From Muribaculaceae bacterium (GTDB lineage: Bacteria; Bacillota; Clostridia; Lachnospirales; Lachnospiraceae), in contig JAMPHJ010000024.1 of NCBI GenBank assembly GCA_023663465.1, forward strand, positions 1 through 32,880: a stretch of DNA of 32,880 nt, in the 5' to 3' direction. The translations under genes and the position numbers were made by a program. Below are positions 17,210 to 25,900 of this stretch, one piece after another. Each line of letters opens with the position of its first letter. Position 1 is the first letter of the stretch. The notes under the pieces were generated by a model. The model was not told the DNA's origin. It saw only the letters and a program-made list of their open reading frames with translations, and searched no databases.

Positions 17210-18091
17210 TCAAAACCTCACAGAAACCCCCAACCGCCCCTCCTCATACCGAGCCCCGATTGTGCCGTGCATTTGTTCTGCAAGGGCTTTGGCAATGGCA
17301 AGCCCAAGTCCGGTGGAGTTTCTTACCGCTTCCACGGAAAAGAAACGGTCAAACAGTCTGCCGACCTGCACTTCATTTAGTCCGGCGGCGGTATTGGTAA
17401 ATAGGATTTCCCCGTTGTCACGCAGGGTAATGTCCAGGTCTCCGTCGCTGTATTTTAGGGCATTGCTCAGAAGATTGCTGAAAATGCGGGATAAGGCGGC
17501 TTTGTTGAGGGTGCGTACTATTTGCTTTTCGGGAAGGCGGATTGTGGGTGTGATGCCCCGCTCCATGAAAACGGCGTAAAACGTCGCAATGCTTTCTTCC
17601 AGAACGCTATTAATATTGACTTTCTCAAACGACATAGTTTCTATGTTGGAAATGACCACTGAGTAGCGGAATAATTCTTCGGTAAGCTGTCTCATGGCAT
17701 GGATTCTGTTTTCGATGAAGCCAAGATAACGCGCCGCGTCTTCGGACATATCCTCATTTTCCAGCAAATCCAGGTATCCGCAGATGGCGGTTAAAGGGGT
17801 TCGCAGGTCATGAGATATGTTCGTGACGGCGTTTTTCAGCTCCCGGTCGCCGTTTAGGTATCGCTGTCTCTGGCTTCGCAGTAGACGTAGCTGGCTGTTC
17901 AGGCTGGCGGCAAGATATCTGACATGCCTGTCATTTGTCGGGATGGAAATGAGCGTGTTGGTATCCGTTTCTAAATGCTCCGTAAATTCCGTGCAGATTT
18001 CTGTGATACTTTTTTTCACCAGATAGAGTTTCAGGCAGAGCGCAGCGATAATTGCGGACAGGATACCGCACAGAATCCACGGTAGAAGCAT
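17210..18091 (-). CDS. Sensor histidine kinase of the ABC transporter module
   Basis: The 293-residue kinase has a single N-terminal membrane segment (residues about 4-25), with no room for an extracellular sensor. A HAMP-like helical linker leads to H94 in NISHDLRTP, then N210 in NLLSNALKYSD and a GLGLAIAK box (261-268). The G1 box is diverged (NTAAG). Kinases with little sensing domain beside an ABC exporter usually sense antimicrobial peptides through the membrane or the transporter; this is inference. The frame extends upstream into the permease, but GGAGGG lies seven bases before the ATG at 18091, so that start is chosen. It is the last gene of the minus-strand set. Confidence 0.9.
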   Translation of the reverse strand: MLLPWILCGILSAIIAALCLKLYLVKKSITEICTEFTEHLETDTNTLISIPTNDRHVRYLAASLNSQLRLLRSQRQRYLNGDRELKNAVTNISHDLRTPLTAICGYLDLLENEDMSEDAARYLGFIENRIHAMRQLTEELFRYSVVISNIETMSFEKVNINSVLEESIATFYAVFMERGITPTIRLPEKQIVRTLNKAALSRIFSNLLSNALKYSDGDLDITLRDNGEILFTNTAAGLNEVQVGRLFDRFFSVEAVRNSTGLGLAIAKALAEQMHGTIGARYEEGRLGVSVRF

Positions 18092-18105
18092 GGGAAAACC
18101 CTCCT

Positions 18106-18936
18106 TTATTTTAAATCTTTTCTGGAAAAGAGCCATAGCCCGTTAAGCGTTACGGATACGGTAATGAATAGGGAAGACAAAATCATGCGCAGCGGGTGGG
18201 TAATCTCTAAAAATGATATTTCGATGCCTTGTCCTGTCGGTAAAAAATCAGCAAGAAATTCATAGATGTTCCGGGTTGTTCCGCTGACGTAATAGGGGTT
18301 GGGAGTCAGATCGCTCCAATCCATTCCGTCTATCGTCATGATTAAATAGCTTGCCATTTCCGGTTCCTGGAGCTGGTTATAAATCAGGTTTGCTAAAAGG
18401 AGCAGACCGAAAAATAAGAGGATGGAAACAACGGCGGTGGTGGCTTTGTTGGATGATAACTGATTGACAAGCGTAAATATGGCGCAAAAAGCCGCGGTCA
18501 TGAAGATAGCAGCCAGCAGGTAGGTAAAAAGCTGCCCAGTTCCCATTTTCCAAGTCCCCAGAAAAGGAATGCCAATTAGGGAGCCAATCATCCATACAAG
18601 CAGCATCCATAGGGCGCTTAGGAAGGTAATTAAAAGGTTGGAAAGGTAAATGGCTATCCGCGTATGGCCGATGATGATTTTATTGCGGATGGCGCCGTCG
18701 CTGTATTCTGTCCCCCAAAACATACTGCTGAATATGGAAATAAAAGCGCCAATGGATAAAGTGAAACGGAAATAATACATGTCCAGGGTATAGTGATATT
18801 CTGTCATATCGGCATTCGCCTGTCTGCCGCCATTGAGCATATTGAGGATGGCATAAACGAAGATTACTGTCGTACAGAGCCAGAAAAGTTTATCTTTGCG
18901 TAATCGGACAAAATGGGAAGAGATTAGTTTATTCAT
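18106..18936 (-). CDS. ABC-2 type transporter permease
   Basis: The 276-residue integral membrane protein has about six hydrophobic segments: an N-terminal one around WLCTTVIFVYAILNML, four in the middle, and a C-terminal one ending before FSRKDLK. A large loop lies between segments 5 and 6. The conserved WGTEYSDGAIRNKIIIG cytoplasmic loop is typical of ABC-2 permeases of the bacitracin/lantibiotic export type. An in-frame GTG at 18945 lies inside the Shine-Dalgarno AGGAGGTG, so the ATG at 18936 is preferred. It overlaps the end of the ATPase gene by eight bases, showing translational coupling. Confidence 0.9.
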   Translation of the reverse strand: MNKLISSHFVRLRKDKLFWLCTTVIFVYAILNMLNGGRQANADMTEYHYTLDMYYFRFTLSIGAFISIFSSMFWGTEYSDGAIRNKIIIGHTRIAIYLSNLLITFLSALWMLLVWMIGSLIGIPFLGTWKMGTGQLFTYLLAAIFMTAAFCAIFTLVNQLSSNKATTAVVSILLFFGLLLLANLIYNQLQEPEMASYLIMTIDGMDWSDLTPNPYYVSGTTRNIYEFLADFLPTGQGIEISFLEITHPLRMILSSLFITVSVTLNGLWLFSRKDLK

Positions 18937-19843
18937 GATTGTCACCTCCTATAAGATTGATGTAATAGCTTTCCAGACTTTCGTCGCGTTCCTGGATGGA
19001 AAGGACTTCGCAGCCTTCTTTGGCAAGGGAAAGCGTGAGTTCGGATATATTGGGTTTTGCATAAATATCAGCCTGTCTGTCATTTAGGATTTTGTATTCG
19101 ATGCCCATCTTATCGAGGATACGGGCAAGCGCTTTTTCATCGGTTACTTCTATGCGCATACATTTCCTGCAAGCGGCTTCTAATTCTTGCGCACTGATTT
19201 CCCTGACCATGCTTCCGTGGTCAAGAAAGCCGTAATGAGTAGCCAGTCTGGAAAGTTCGTCGAGGATATGGCTGGAAATCAGTACGGTTATCTGCCGCTT
19301 TTGATTGAGTTTTAGAATCAATTCCCGTATTTCGACAATGCCCTGCGGGTCCAGTCCGTTTACAGGTTCGTCCAGGACGAGAAAATCCGGGTCACCCGCG
19401 AGGGCGACGGCAATGCCTAAGCGTTGTTTCATGCCGAGGGAAAAGTTTCTTGCTTTTTTCCTGCCCGTGTTTTCAAGCCCGGTTAATTGGAGTAGTTCAG
19501 GAATGCCGTCGAAAGAGGGCAGACCAAGAACACGGTATTGTACCTTTATGTTTTCTTCCGCCGTCATGTGCAGATAGATGGACGGCGTTTCGACGATTGC
19601 GCCCATGCGTCTGCGGGATTTTACAATCGTTTTTTCGTCATTTCTGATACCGTAAAGGGTATATCCGCCCGACGTAGGCGCCTGTAGTCCGCAAATCAAG
19701 CGGATTAAAGTTGTTTTGCCGGCGCCGTTTTTGCCGACGAAACCGTAAATTGCCCCTTTGGGGACATGCATGGAAAGTCCGTTTAATGCTTTGAAATGTC
19801 CGTATTGCTTGCTTAAAGCGTCTGTTGTAAGAACATATTCCAT
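18929..19843 (-). CDS. ABC transporter ATP-binding protein (BcrA-like)
   Basis: The 304-residue ATPase has Walker A GKNGAGKTT (37-45), the signature FSLGMKQR (134-141), Walker B FLVLDEP (154-160), the following NGLDPQG, and a switch His in SSHILDEL. A C-terminal extension of about 90 residues is typical of drug and antimicrobial-peptide exporters such as BcrA. It energises the permease encoded immediately downstream. GAGGT precedes the ATG. The 133-base gap to the response regulator gene upstream contains four direct repeats, so transcription of this gene is probably controlled there. Confidence 0.93.
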   Translation of the reverse strand: MEYVLTTDALSKQYGHFKALNGLSMHVPKGAIYGFVGKNGAGKTTLIRLICGLQAPTSGGYTLYGIRNDEKTIVKSRRRMGAIVETPSIYLHMTAEENIKVQYRVLGLPSFDGIPELLQLTGLENTGRKKARNFSLGMKQRLGIAVALAGDPDFLVLDEPVNGLDPQGIVEIRELILKLNQKRQITVLISSHILDELSRLATHYGFLDHGSMVREISAQELEAACRKCMRIEVTDEKALARILDKMGIEYKILNDRQADIYAKPNISELTLSLAKEGCEVLSIQERDESLESYYINLIGGDNHE

Positions 19844-19933
19844 TTTTTACCTCATTTCTGCGCTGCTTTGTATCTGCGCTGTGTGATTGCATGAATTTCT
19901 ATCATGCTTATGCAGCTATTTTACGAAAGAATG

Positions 19934-19974
19934 GTAAAGAAAGCAGTAAAGAAGATGGTAAAGAAATCGTAAAG
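19934..19974. repeat. Four direct repeats, probable response-regulator binding site
   Basis: GTAAAG occurs at 19934, 19946, 19958 and 19969, giving intervals of 12, 12 and 11 bases. It lies about 90-130 bases upstream of the ABC ATPase start and immediately after the response regulator stop. OmpR-type regulators bind direct repeats spaced by about one helical turn, so this array is a good candidate for the target of the regulator encoded next to it. Confidence 0.65.
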
Positions 19975-19976
19975 AT

Positions 19977-20639
19977 TTAGTTTGCTTTCAGTTTGAACCC
20001 AATCCCCCATACTGCCTCGATATAATCGTTGCCGTCTATCTCGCGGAGTTTTCTGCGCAGGTTGCTGATGTGCATTTTCAGAGAATTTTCGGTGCAGTCC
20101 GGCGTATCTTCGCTAATTCGTTCAAGCAAAAGGGATTTGGTAGTTACCTGTAAGGGATTTTGCAGGAGTATTTTTAAAATGGCGTATTCGGTTCTTGTAA
20201 GTCTTACTTTCTGTTGTTCTAAGAGGACTTCATGCGTGGCGGTATCCAGACATAGTCCGCCAAAAGACAGGGGCGTATCTTGCGGGATGGATGCCTTTCG
20301 CAGCGCAACCGTGATTCTTGCAAGCAGTTCCTTAATCTCAAATGGTTTGGTGATATAGTCCGTAGCGCCGCCAAGTAAAAGGTCAACTTTGTCGTCAATA
20401 TCCGCTTTGGCGCTGACGACGATTACAGGGATTTTGCCAATCTGGGGCAGCACCTCTTCACCGGAAAGACCGGGAAGCATCAAATCAAGCAGTATCAAAT
20501 CGGGTTTTGTGGCGGAAAGCAGTAAAAGGGCTTCCGTGCCCGAATAAGCCCGCAGTACGGCATAGCCTTCTTTATGCAGTACTTCTTCTAACATGTTCCC
20601 AATATGGATGTCATCGTCAATCACCAGAATCTTTTTCAC
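19977..20639 (-). CDS. OmpR-family response regulator of the ABC transporter module
   Basis: The 220-residue protein has an N-terminal receiver with the acidic cluster D8-D10, acceptor D52 in LLDLMLPGLSG and K98 in TKPF. A C-terminal winged helix follows (about 125-220), with RLTRTEYAILKILL and the recognition helix region SLKMHISNLRRKLRE. It should be phosphorylated by the kinase of the same set and regulate the transporter genes. The start is a GTG at 20639 with GGGGT upstream. It has its own promoter and is separated from the transporter genes by a repeat-bearing gap. Confidence 0.93.
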   Translation of the reverse strand: MKKILVIDDDIHIGNMLEEVLHKEGYAVLRAYSGTEALLLLSATKPDLILLDLMLPGLSGEEVLPQIGKIPVIVVSAKADIDDKVDLLLGGATDYITKPFEIKELLARITVALRKASIPQDTPLSFGGLCLDTATHEVLLEQQKVRLTRTEYAILKILLQNPLQVTTKSLLLERISEDTPDCTENSLKMHISNLRRKLREIDGNDYIEAVWGIGFKLKAN

Positions 20640-20683
20640 TTTGATTTACCCCGCTTGTCTTTTTAGTAAACGCTGTCTGTATT

Positions 20684-20713
20684 ATTATATACGCGCGCGG
20701 ACATTTTGTACAA
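20684..20713 (-). promoter_or_regulatory. Promoter of the response regulator gene
   Basis: On the minus strand, TTGTAC (20713-20708) and TATAAT (20689-20684) are 18 bases apart, giving a start near 20677 and a short leader before the GTG. The spacer contains an alternating CG tract. Confidence 0.6.
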
Positions 20714-20748
20714 GCCATCGGGCGGGTTTGGATTGCGGAAAGAGCCTT

Positions 20749-20777
20749 TTGACATCTGCTATCCCTTGGAGTAGAAT
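20749..20777 (+). promoter_or_regulatory. Promoter of the Ham1/RdgB-like gene
   Basis: TTGACA (20749-20754) and TAGAAT (20772-20777) are exactly 17 bases apart. The start would be near 20784, about 24 bases before the ATG at 20808. Confidence 0.85.
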
Positions 20778-20807
20778 GGAAAAAGTGGATAAAAGGAGCA
20801 GTTACTT

Positions 20808-21425
20808 ATGAAAATACTCTATGGAACAGGCAATCCGGCAAAGCTGGCTGCCATGAAGAGCAGGCTGGAAAGCTTGCAGATAGAATTGATTGGGTTAAAC
20901 GAGATTGCAGAAAGCGGGATGGATATTCCGAAAGTAGCGGAAGATGGGAACACACCGCTTGAGAATGCGAGACAGAAGGCAAGGGCATATTATGAAGCAT
21001 TTCATATGCCGGTCTTTTCCTGCGATTCGGGACTGTATTTCGACAATGTGCCAGACAGCGTACAACCGGGCGTGCATGTCCGCACGATTCATGGGAAATC
21101 TTTATCCGATGAGGAAATGATAGCATACTATGCCGGTCTGGCGAAACAATATGGCGGACTAACCGCACGATATAAGAATGCGATTTGTTTCGTAATGGAT
21201 GAAAATCATAGTTATGAAGCAATGGAGCCGTCGATGGAAAGTGAAAAATTTATCTTAGTGGACACGCCGCACAGTGCAGTCAGGAAAAAAGGGTTTCCGT
21301 TAGATAGTCTATCGGTCGATATCAGGACGAATCAGTATTATTATGATTTGGCGGATGAAAAACTGGAGCAGGTGGCAGTGGAAGATGGATTTCTGGAATT
21401 TTTCCAAAGAGTGCTGGGGGAATGA
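20808..21425 (+). CDS. Ham1/RdgB-like non-canonical purine NTP pyrophosphatase
   Basis: The 205-residue protein resembles the Ham1/RdgB family, which hydrolyses ITP and XTP to monophosphates and keeps deaminated purines out of DNA and RNA. Matching motifs are YGTGNPAKLAAMK at the start, EDGNTPLENARQKA (residues about 45-58), and FSCDSGLYFDNVP followed by QPGVHVR. It diverges from canonical RdgB: the DDSG pair reads CDSG, and the late FGYDP and SHR motifs are replaced by GFPLDSLSVD. Substrate range may therefore differ. AAGGAG precedes the ATG, and the gene has its own promoter. It lies 114 bases upstream of the XRE-PurM fusion, and both point to purine metabolism. Confidence 0.78.
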   Translation: MKILYGTGNPAKLAAMKSRLESLQIELIGLNEIAESGMDIPKVAEDGNTPLENARQKARAYYEAFHMPVFSCDSGLYFDNVPDSVQPGVHVRTIHGKSLSDEEMIAYYAGLAKQYGGLTARYKNAICFVMDENHSYEAMEPSMESEKFILVDTPHSAVRKKGFPLDSLSVDIRTNQYYYDLADEKLEQVAVEDGFLEFFQRVLGE

Positions 21426-21483
21426 ATAGAGGACGATTCAACTTGCGGTTGAAATGGAGGGAAGGGATTCGTTTGGCTGGTTA

Positions 21484-21513
21484 TTGTTGAGGAAGGGAAG
21501 CGTAGGATATGAT
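21484..21513 (+). promoter_or_regulatory. Promoter of the XRE-PurM fusion gene
   Basis: TTGTTG (21484-21489) and TATGAT (21508-21513) are 18 bases apart. The start would be near 21520, about 20 bases before the ATG, with CGGAGG (21525-21530) as ribosome binding site. Confidence 0.55.
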
Positions 21514-21539
21514 AAAACAAAAAACGGAGGTACTTTTCC

Positions 21540-22790
21540 ATGCTGGATAGTAGAAAAGTTGGTAATTTTATTATGGAAAAACGCAAAACCCTTGGATTCA
21601 CGCAGCAACAACTTGCCGAGAAATTAAACATCTCTTTTCAGGCGGTTTCTAAGTGGGAAAACGGTACGACTTACCCGAATATCGAAATTTTGGGGGAACT
21701 GGCGGCAGTATTGGGAGTATCGGTGGATGAGATTCTGGCGGGCAGCGAAAGAAACGCCGAGGAATTATCCTATAGCAAAGCCGGGATTGACATTGCTTAT
21801 ACGGATACGATAAAAAAGGAAATGGCAAAGCATCTAAAAACCGGCGACAGTCGTGTGCTGAATGGTCTTGGACCATTTGCTTCTTTGTATGATATCCGTT
21901 TCCCGGAGATGAAAAATCCGGTGCTGGTATTAAAATCGGAAGAGCCGGGCTCGAAACAAAAGCTCGCTATGGAATTTGGTTATACCGAGTCGATTTGCCA
22001 TGATATGATTAATCATCTGGTAAACGATATTGTGGTGATGGGAGCCAGACCTTTGGCGGTGTTGGATACGATTGTGTGCGGCAATGCGGAAAAAGATACG
22101 ATAGAAACCTTGGTAAAAGGGATTTCACAGGCTTGTAAAGAAAATGAGTGTTCCCTTGTGGGCGGGGAAACTTCTATCCAGCCGCTGGTGGTAGCGCCGG
22201 GGGTCTATGTCCTTACTTCAAGCATTGCAGGTATTGTGGAAAAAGCAAAGGTCATAGACGGTTCTGCAATCGAAGAATGCGACGTTATTCTGGCAGTTGC
22301 TTCCAATGGACTGCATACAAACGGATATTCCCTGGTACGGCTATTAATGGAAAAGATGCCACAGATTAAATTGGATAAAATAGATGGTCTTACGTTTATA
22401 GAGCAGATTATGAAACCGCATACGCCCTATTACCGCGCAATTAAGGGATTGATTCATCAAGGAATCCTACATGGGATGGCACATATTACCGGCGGAGGGA
22501 TAGAAGGGAATTTATGCAGGGTGATTCCCGGCGGTCTAAGTGCCAGAATTGATTTGTCCAGGATAAGGACTCTGAAATTGTTTTCCTACATTCGCAACTG
22601 CGGCAACATCAGCGATGAAGAAATGCTGAGAACCTTTAATTGCGGAGTAGGCTTTCTGCTGGTGGTATCCGGGAAAGACAAAGACGCCGTCATGAGACAT
22701 GTGAACCAGTTTTATGATTGTTACGAAGTCGGGGAAATAGAAAAAGGCGAGAAAAAGGTCGCATTTGAGGGACGGATGGATTGGGCATAG
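21540..22790 (+). CDS. XRE helix-turn-helix fused to a PurM-like domain
   Basis: The 416-residue protein joins two domains. Residues 6-65 are an XRE/Cro helix-turn-helix (KRKTLGFTQQQLAEKLN, then ISFQAVSKWENG). Residues 78-415 follow AIR synthase (PurM, phosphoribosylformylglycinamidine cyclo-ligase) over their whole length: SKAGIDI, VNDIVVMGARPL, LVGGET (206-211), ASNGLHTNGYSLVR, GMAHITGGGIEGNL (312-325), SDEEMLRTFNCGVG. PurM normally makes aminoimidazole ribonucleotide from FGAM and ATP. Here the nucleotide loop TDGVGTK reads SEEPGSK (133-139), and the GETAEMPGMY stretch is altered, so catalysis is doubtful. A regulator that senses a purine intermediate or ATP is the favoured but unproven reading. 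There is a good CGGAGG site and a separate promoter. No other purine-pathway gene is present. Confidence 0.88.
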   Translation: MLDSRKVGNFIMEKRKTLGFTQQQLAEKLNISFQAVSKWENGTTYPNIEILGELAAVLGVSVDEILAGSERNAEELSYSKAGIDIAYTDTIKKEMAKHLKTGDSRVLNGLGPFASLYDIRFPEMKNPVLVLKSEEPGSKQKLAMEFGYTESICHDMINHLVNDIVVMGARPLAVLDTIVCGNAEKDTIETLVKGISQACKENECSLVGGETSIQPLVVAPGVYVLTSSIAGIVEKAKVIDGSAIEECDVILAVASNGLHTNGYSLVRLLMEKMPQIKLDKIDGLTFIEQIMKPHTPYYRAIKGLIHQGILHGMAHITGGGIEGNLCRVIPGGLSARIDLSRIRTLKLFSYIRNCGNISDEEMLRTFNCGVGFLLVVSGKDKDAVMRHVNQFYDCYEVGEIEKGEKKVAFEGRMDWA

Positions 22791-22850
22791 GGTTAGACAC
22801 GGAGTGCGATAAGCGTTTGCTCTATTCTGCAAGGTAGCCCTTCCCGTCAG

Positions 22851-22879
22851 TTGCTTTTTCAAAAACTCTGCATTATAAT
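22851..22879 (+). promoter_or_regulatory. Promoter of the large CAP/BspA surface protein
   Basis: TTGCTT (22851-22856) and TATAAT (22874-22879) are separated by 17 bases. The start would be near 22886, leaving a leader of about 48 bases. Confidence 0.65.
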
Positions 22880-22933
22880 TAGACTTGCAAAATTGTAAAG
22901 AATCGCGCTCTGGGAAGGGAGCTTGGATAAGGG

Positions 22934-25900
22934 ATGAAAAAGAGAATTTTGACCTGGGTGATTATCTGTTGTATGGTATTGCAGGGTACGGAATCAGTTG
23001 CATTTGCGGCGGAAACCTCTGCGGGGTTGCAGGGCGGGACTGTATCCGGTAACGACGGGACAGACGAGCCAGGAGAAGGCGATACAGAAGATGACGGAAC
23101 AAAAGAACCGGAAGAAGACAGCGTAGAAGACGGCGGAACAAAGGCGCCAGAAGAAGACAGCGCAGAAGACGGCGGAATAAAGGAGCCGGAAGAAGGCGGT
23201 GCAGAAGATAGCGGGATGACAAATTCGGAAGGAAACAGCACGGAAGATGGCGGGACAGAAACCTTGGAAGCGGATGATATGAAAGACGCTGAAACCGAAG
23301 CATCGGAAGAAGCCATAGGAGAAGCCATTTCCCTAAATCTTGCGTCAGAAGCAGAGCAGAAGGTACAGTACGCCCAGTCCCAAGCCGAAAGTTTCTCAGT
23401 AGCGGAAAACCGGGCGGCGGGAAGCGCCGTGAAAGCCTCGAAAGGGCTGTATTTTGGTTATGTTGTGCAGGATTCCGCTATGCGTACGGGGGTGTTGGCA
23501 GAGTATTTATCAGAATCCGGAAATATTGTGTTACCGCATAAGCTTGGTAATTATTATATGACGGGCATTGGCAAGAATGTATTTGCCAATATGAATCAAA
23601 AGGATACATCCGATACGTCCAAGTTGCCGAGTCAGTCCACTTCTGGGAAAACCCTGTTAAGCAGCGGGGAAGAGAAGATTCTGGAATCCGTAAATGCGGC
23701 AAGGATGAAAGAGGGTAAAATACCTCTTATCATGAGCTCTACCCTGCGCGAGACGGCGCGCCGCAAATCGCTGGATATGTTAAATAAGAATTATTTCGAC
23801 CATAAGAATACGGACGGAACATATACGTCTGATTGGCTGACGAAGTGTGGCTATCCTTGGTATATGTGGGCGGAAAATATTGCCTATAATTATGAAAGCG
23901 CAGAACGGCTCTATGACCAGTGGTGGAATTCCACAGGGCACCGTAATAACATGATGCATTCGAGTCTGCGGGCAATCGGGATCGGCGTTTATAAGGACAG
24001 TAACGGCAGAATTATGGGAACCCAGGTTTTTTCCAGCACTGTTTTCCAGAATCTGACAAGCGTTAGAATAGAATATGGCTATGAGACTATCGGCGCGGGA
24101 GCGTTTAGCGGTTGCACCAATCTGAAAAGCATTACGATTCCGTCTACGGTAACTGAGATTGCAGAGGATGCGTTCAAAGGCTGCGACGTTTTGACAATAT
24201 ATGGCAAGGCAGGTTCCTATGCACAGACTTTTGCAGAAAAAAATAGCATTCCCTTCGAGTCGGTTGAAGAGACCTGCCCGATTCAGAAATTCTGCTATGA
24301 ACAGGAAGAAATTTTTATGGAAAAAGGCGATATGGATTCTGTCAGTCTGACGATAGAACCGGCGGAATATCGGCATCTGATTAAAGAGGGGGAACCGGTA
24401 GTAGAGCAGCCTGTAGAAACACAGCCAGAAGGGGCAGGGACTGAAACGGAAACTGGGTCTGAATCTGAGCCTGAGAAGCCGGAAGTTATCGCCATTCTAG
24501 AAGACGGAACCATCCGCGCATTAGAAGATGGAACCGTCACATTGACGGCGCGGGCGGCGGAAAAGGAAGCGACATGCCGGATTACGGTAGGCGAGAAAAA
24601 CGTCGCAATACAAAATATCCGTTTTTATGAAGACAGTATCGAATTGTATGAAAAGGAAGTATTTACACCCACATACTGCGTATCCCCGGCGGATGCGACG
24701 CAAGGTGTGCAGCTTCTCTCTTCCAATTCGGAAGTGTTGGCGGTAGAGGCTGATGGTACGGTGAAAGCCCTGAAAGCCGGAACCGCCACTCTGACGGTAA
24801 AGGCAGTGGACAGCGATGTCCAGACGGTTTTGGAAGTGCAGGTTTTGGCAGGCAAGGAGGACCTTGTTTTACCGGAAGGGTTGAAAGCGCTCACCAATAT
24901 AGATAAAACGCTGGCGAATGTACTGTTAGATGCGTATCCGGGTTTTTCTTGGAAGGAACCGCAGACTAAGTTACAAGCCAAAAAGGGAGAGACCATCCAA
25001 TACTTTGCCGCTCAGTATACTGACGATACCGACGGCAAAACGATACGGCAGGACTGCATCATACCGGTGGCAGTCAGCGCTGCTTCGGGGCAGCGCGTGA
25101 TGCTGGAAGAAAAAACGCTTCCTGCTACGAAGAAACTGTCTTTGTCAGAAACGTATACGCTGTATCCGGGACTGAATGCAACCGGGGCGGAAGTGGACGC
25201 TTCTTTTTATGATGTTAATGCAGAGGCGAATAAGGAGGAAATTCTGAAAGCAGAAACGACGTTTTCTGAAAATGCCGGCTGGACGATTCAGATTATCCCT
25301 CGAAGCGCTGGAAAATGCGTCGTAACCGTGGAAATCAAATTAAAAGACAGAAGCGGCGGTTATGGACCGGCGAAGAAAACTTACGGAACTTATCAGAAAA
25401 AATATACGTTTCAGATAGAGGAAGCGCTTTACGCCAACGGGTTTAAGATAATGCCTGCGCAGGAAATGGCGGAAGGCGTACAGTGTGCGGAGGACGGTTC
25501 TTTTCTGGTAGAAGAGGGCGTGTCGAAATTCCGCGTCCGCGCCTATGCATTGGATAAAAACGGAGCGGAAACGGATACCGCGCTGACATTTGGCACGGAT
25601 AAGAGCGGTGTGGTCCAGGTGCGCGCCGTCAAAGGGGAAACCGGGCTTGCGGAAGTAACCGTCAAGAAAACCGGGGAAGCGGTTCTTAGTGTGACTGCCA
25701 AAGATAATGGCAAAAGGAGCGGCAGCGTCCGTATCTGTGTACAGAGGACTTCCCCGCAGTTGCAGAATAAGACATGGACGCTCAATAAATGGAAACCGAC
25801 ATTGACGGTTCCTGTTCTTTTAGAGGAAGCGGAGAATAATCTGATTCAAAAGGTGGAATTATATGAAGATAAGGACTGTCAGAAGTTGTCGTCCTTGTTT

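Noticed and set aside
19921-19980. CRISPR-like repeat array
   Set aside because: The repeats are only six bases with 11-12 base periodicity, far from CRISPR repeat and spacer lengths, and no cas genes are present.
22962-23303. 113-residue minus-strand Arg/Leu-rich reading frame
   Set aside because: It is the antisense shadow of the acidic 39-base repeats.
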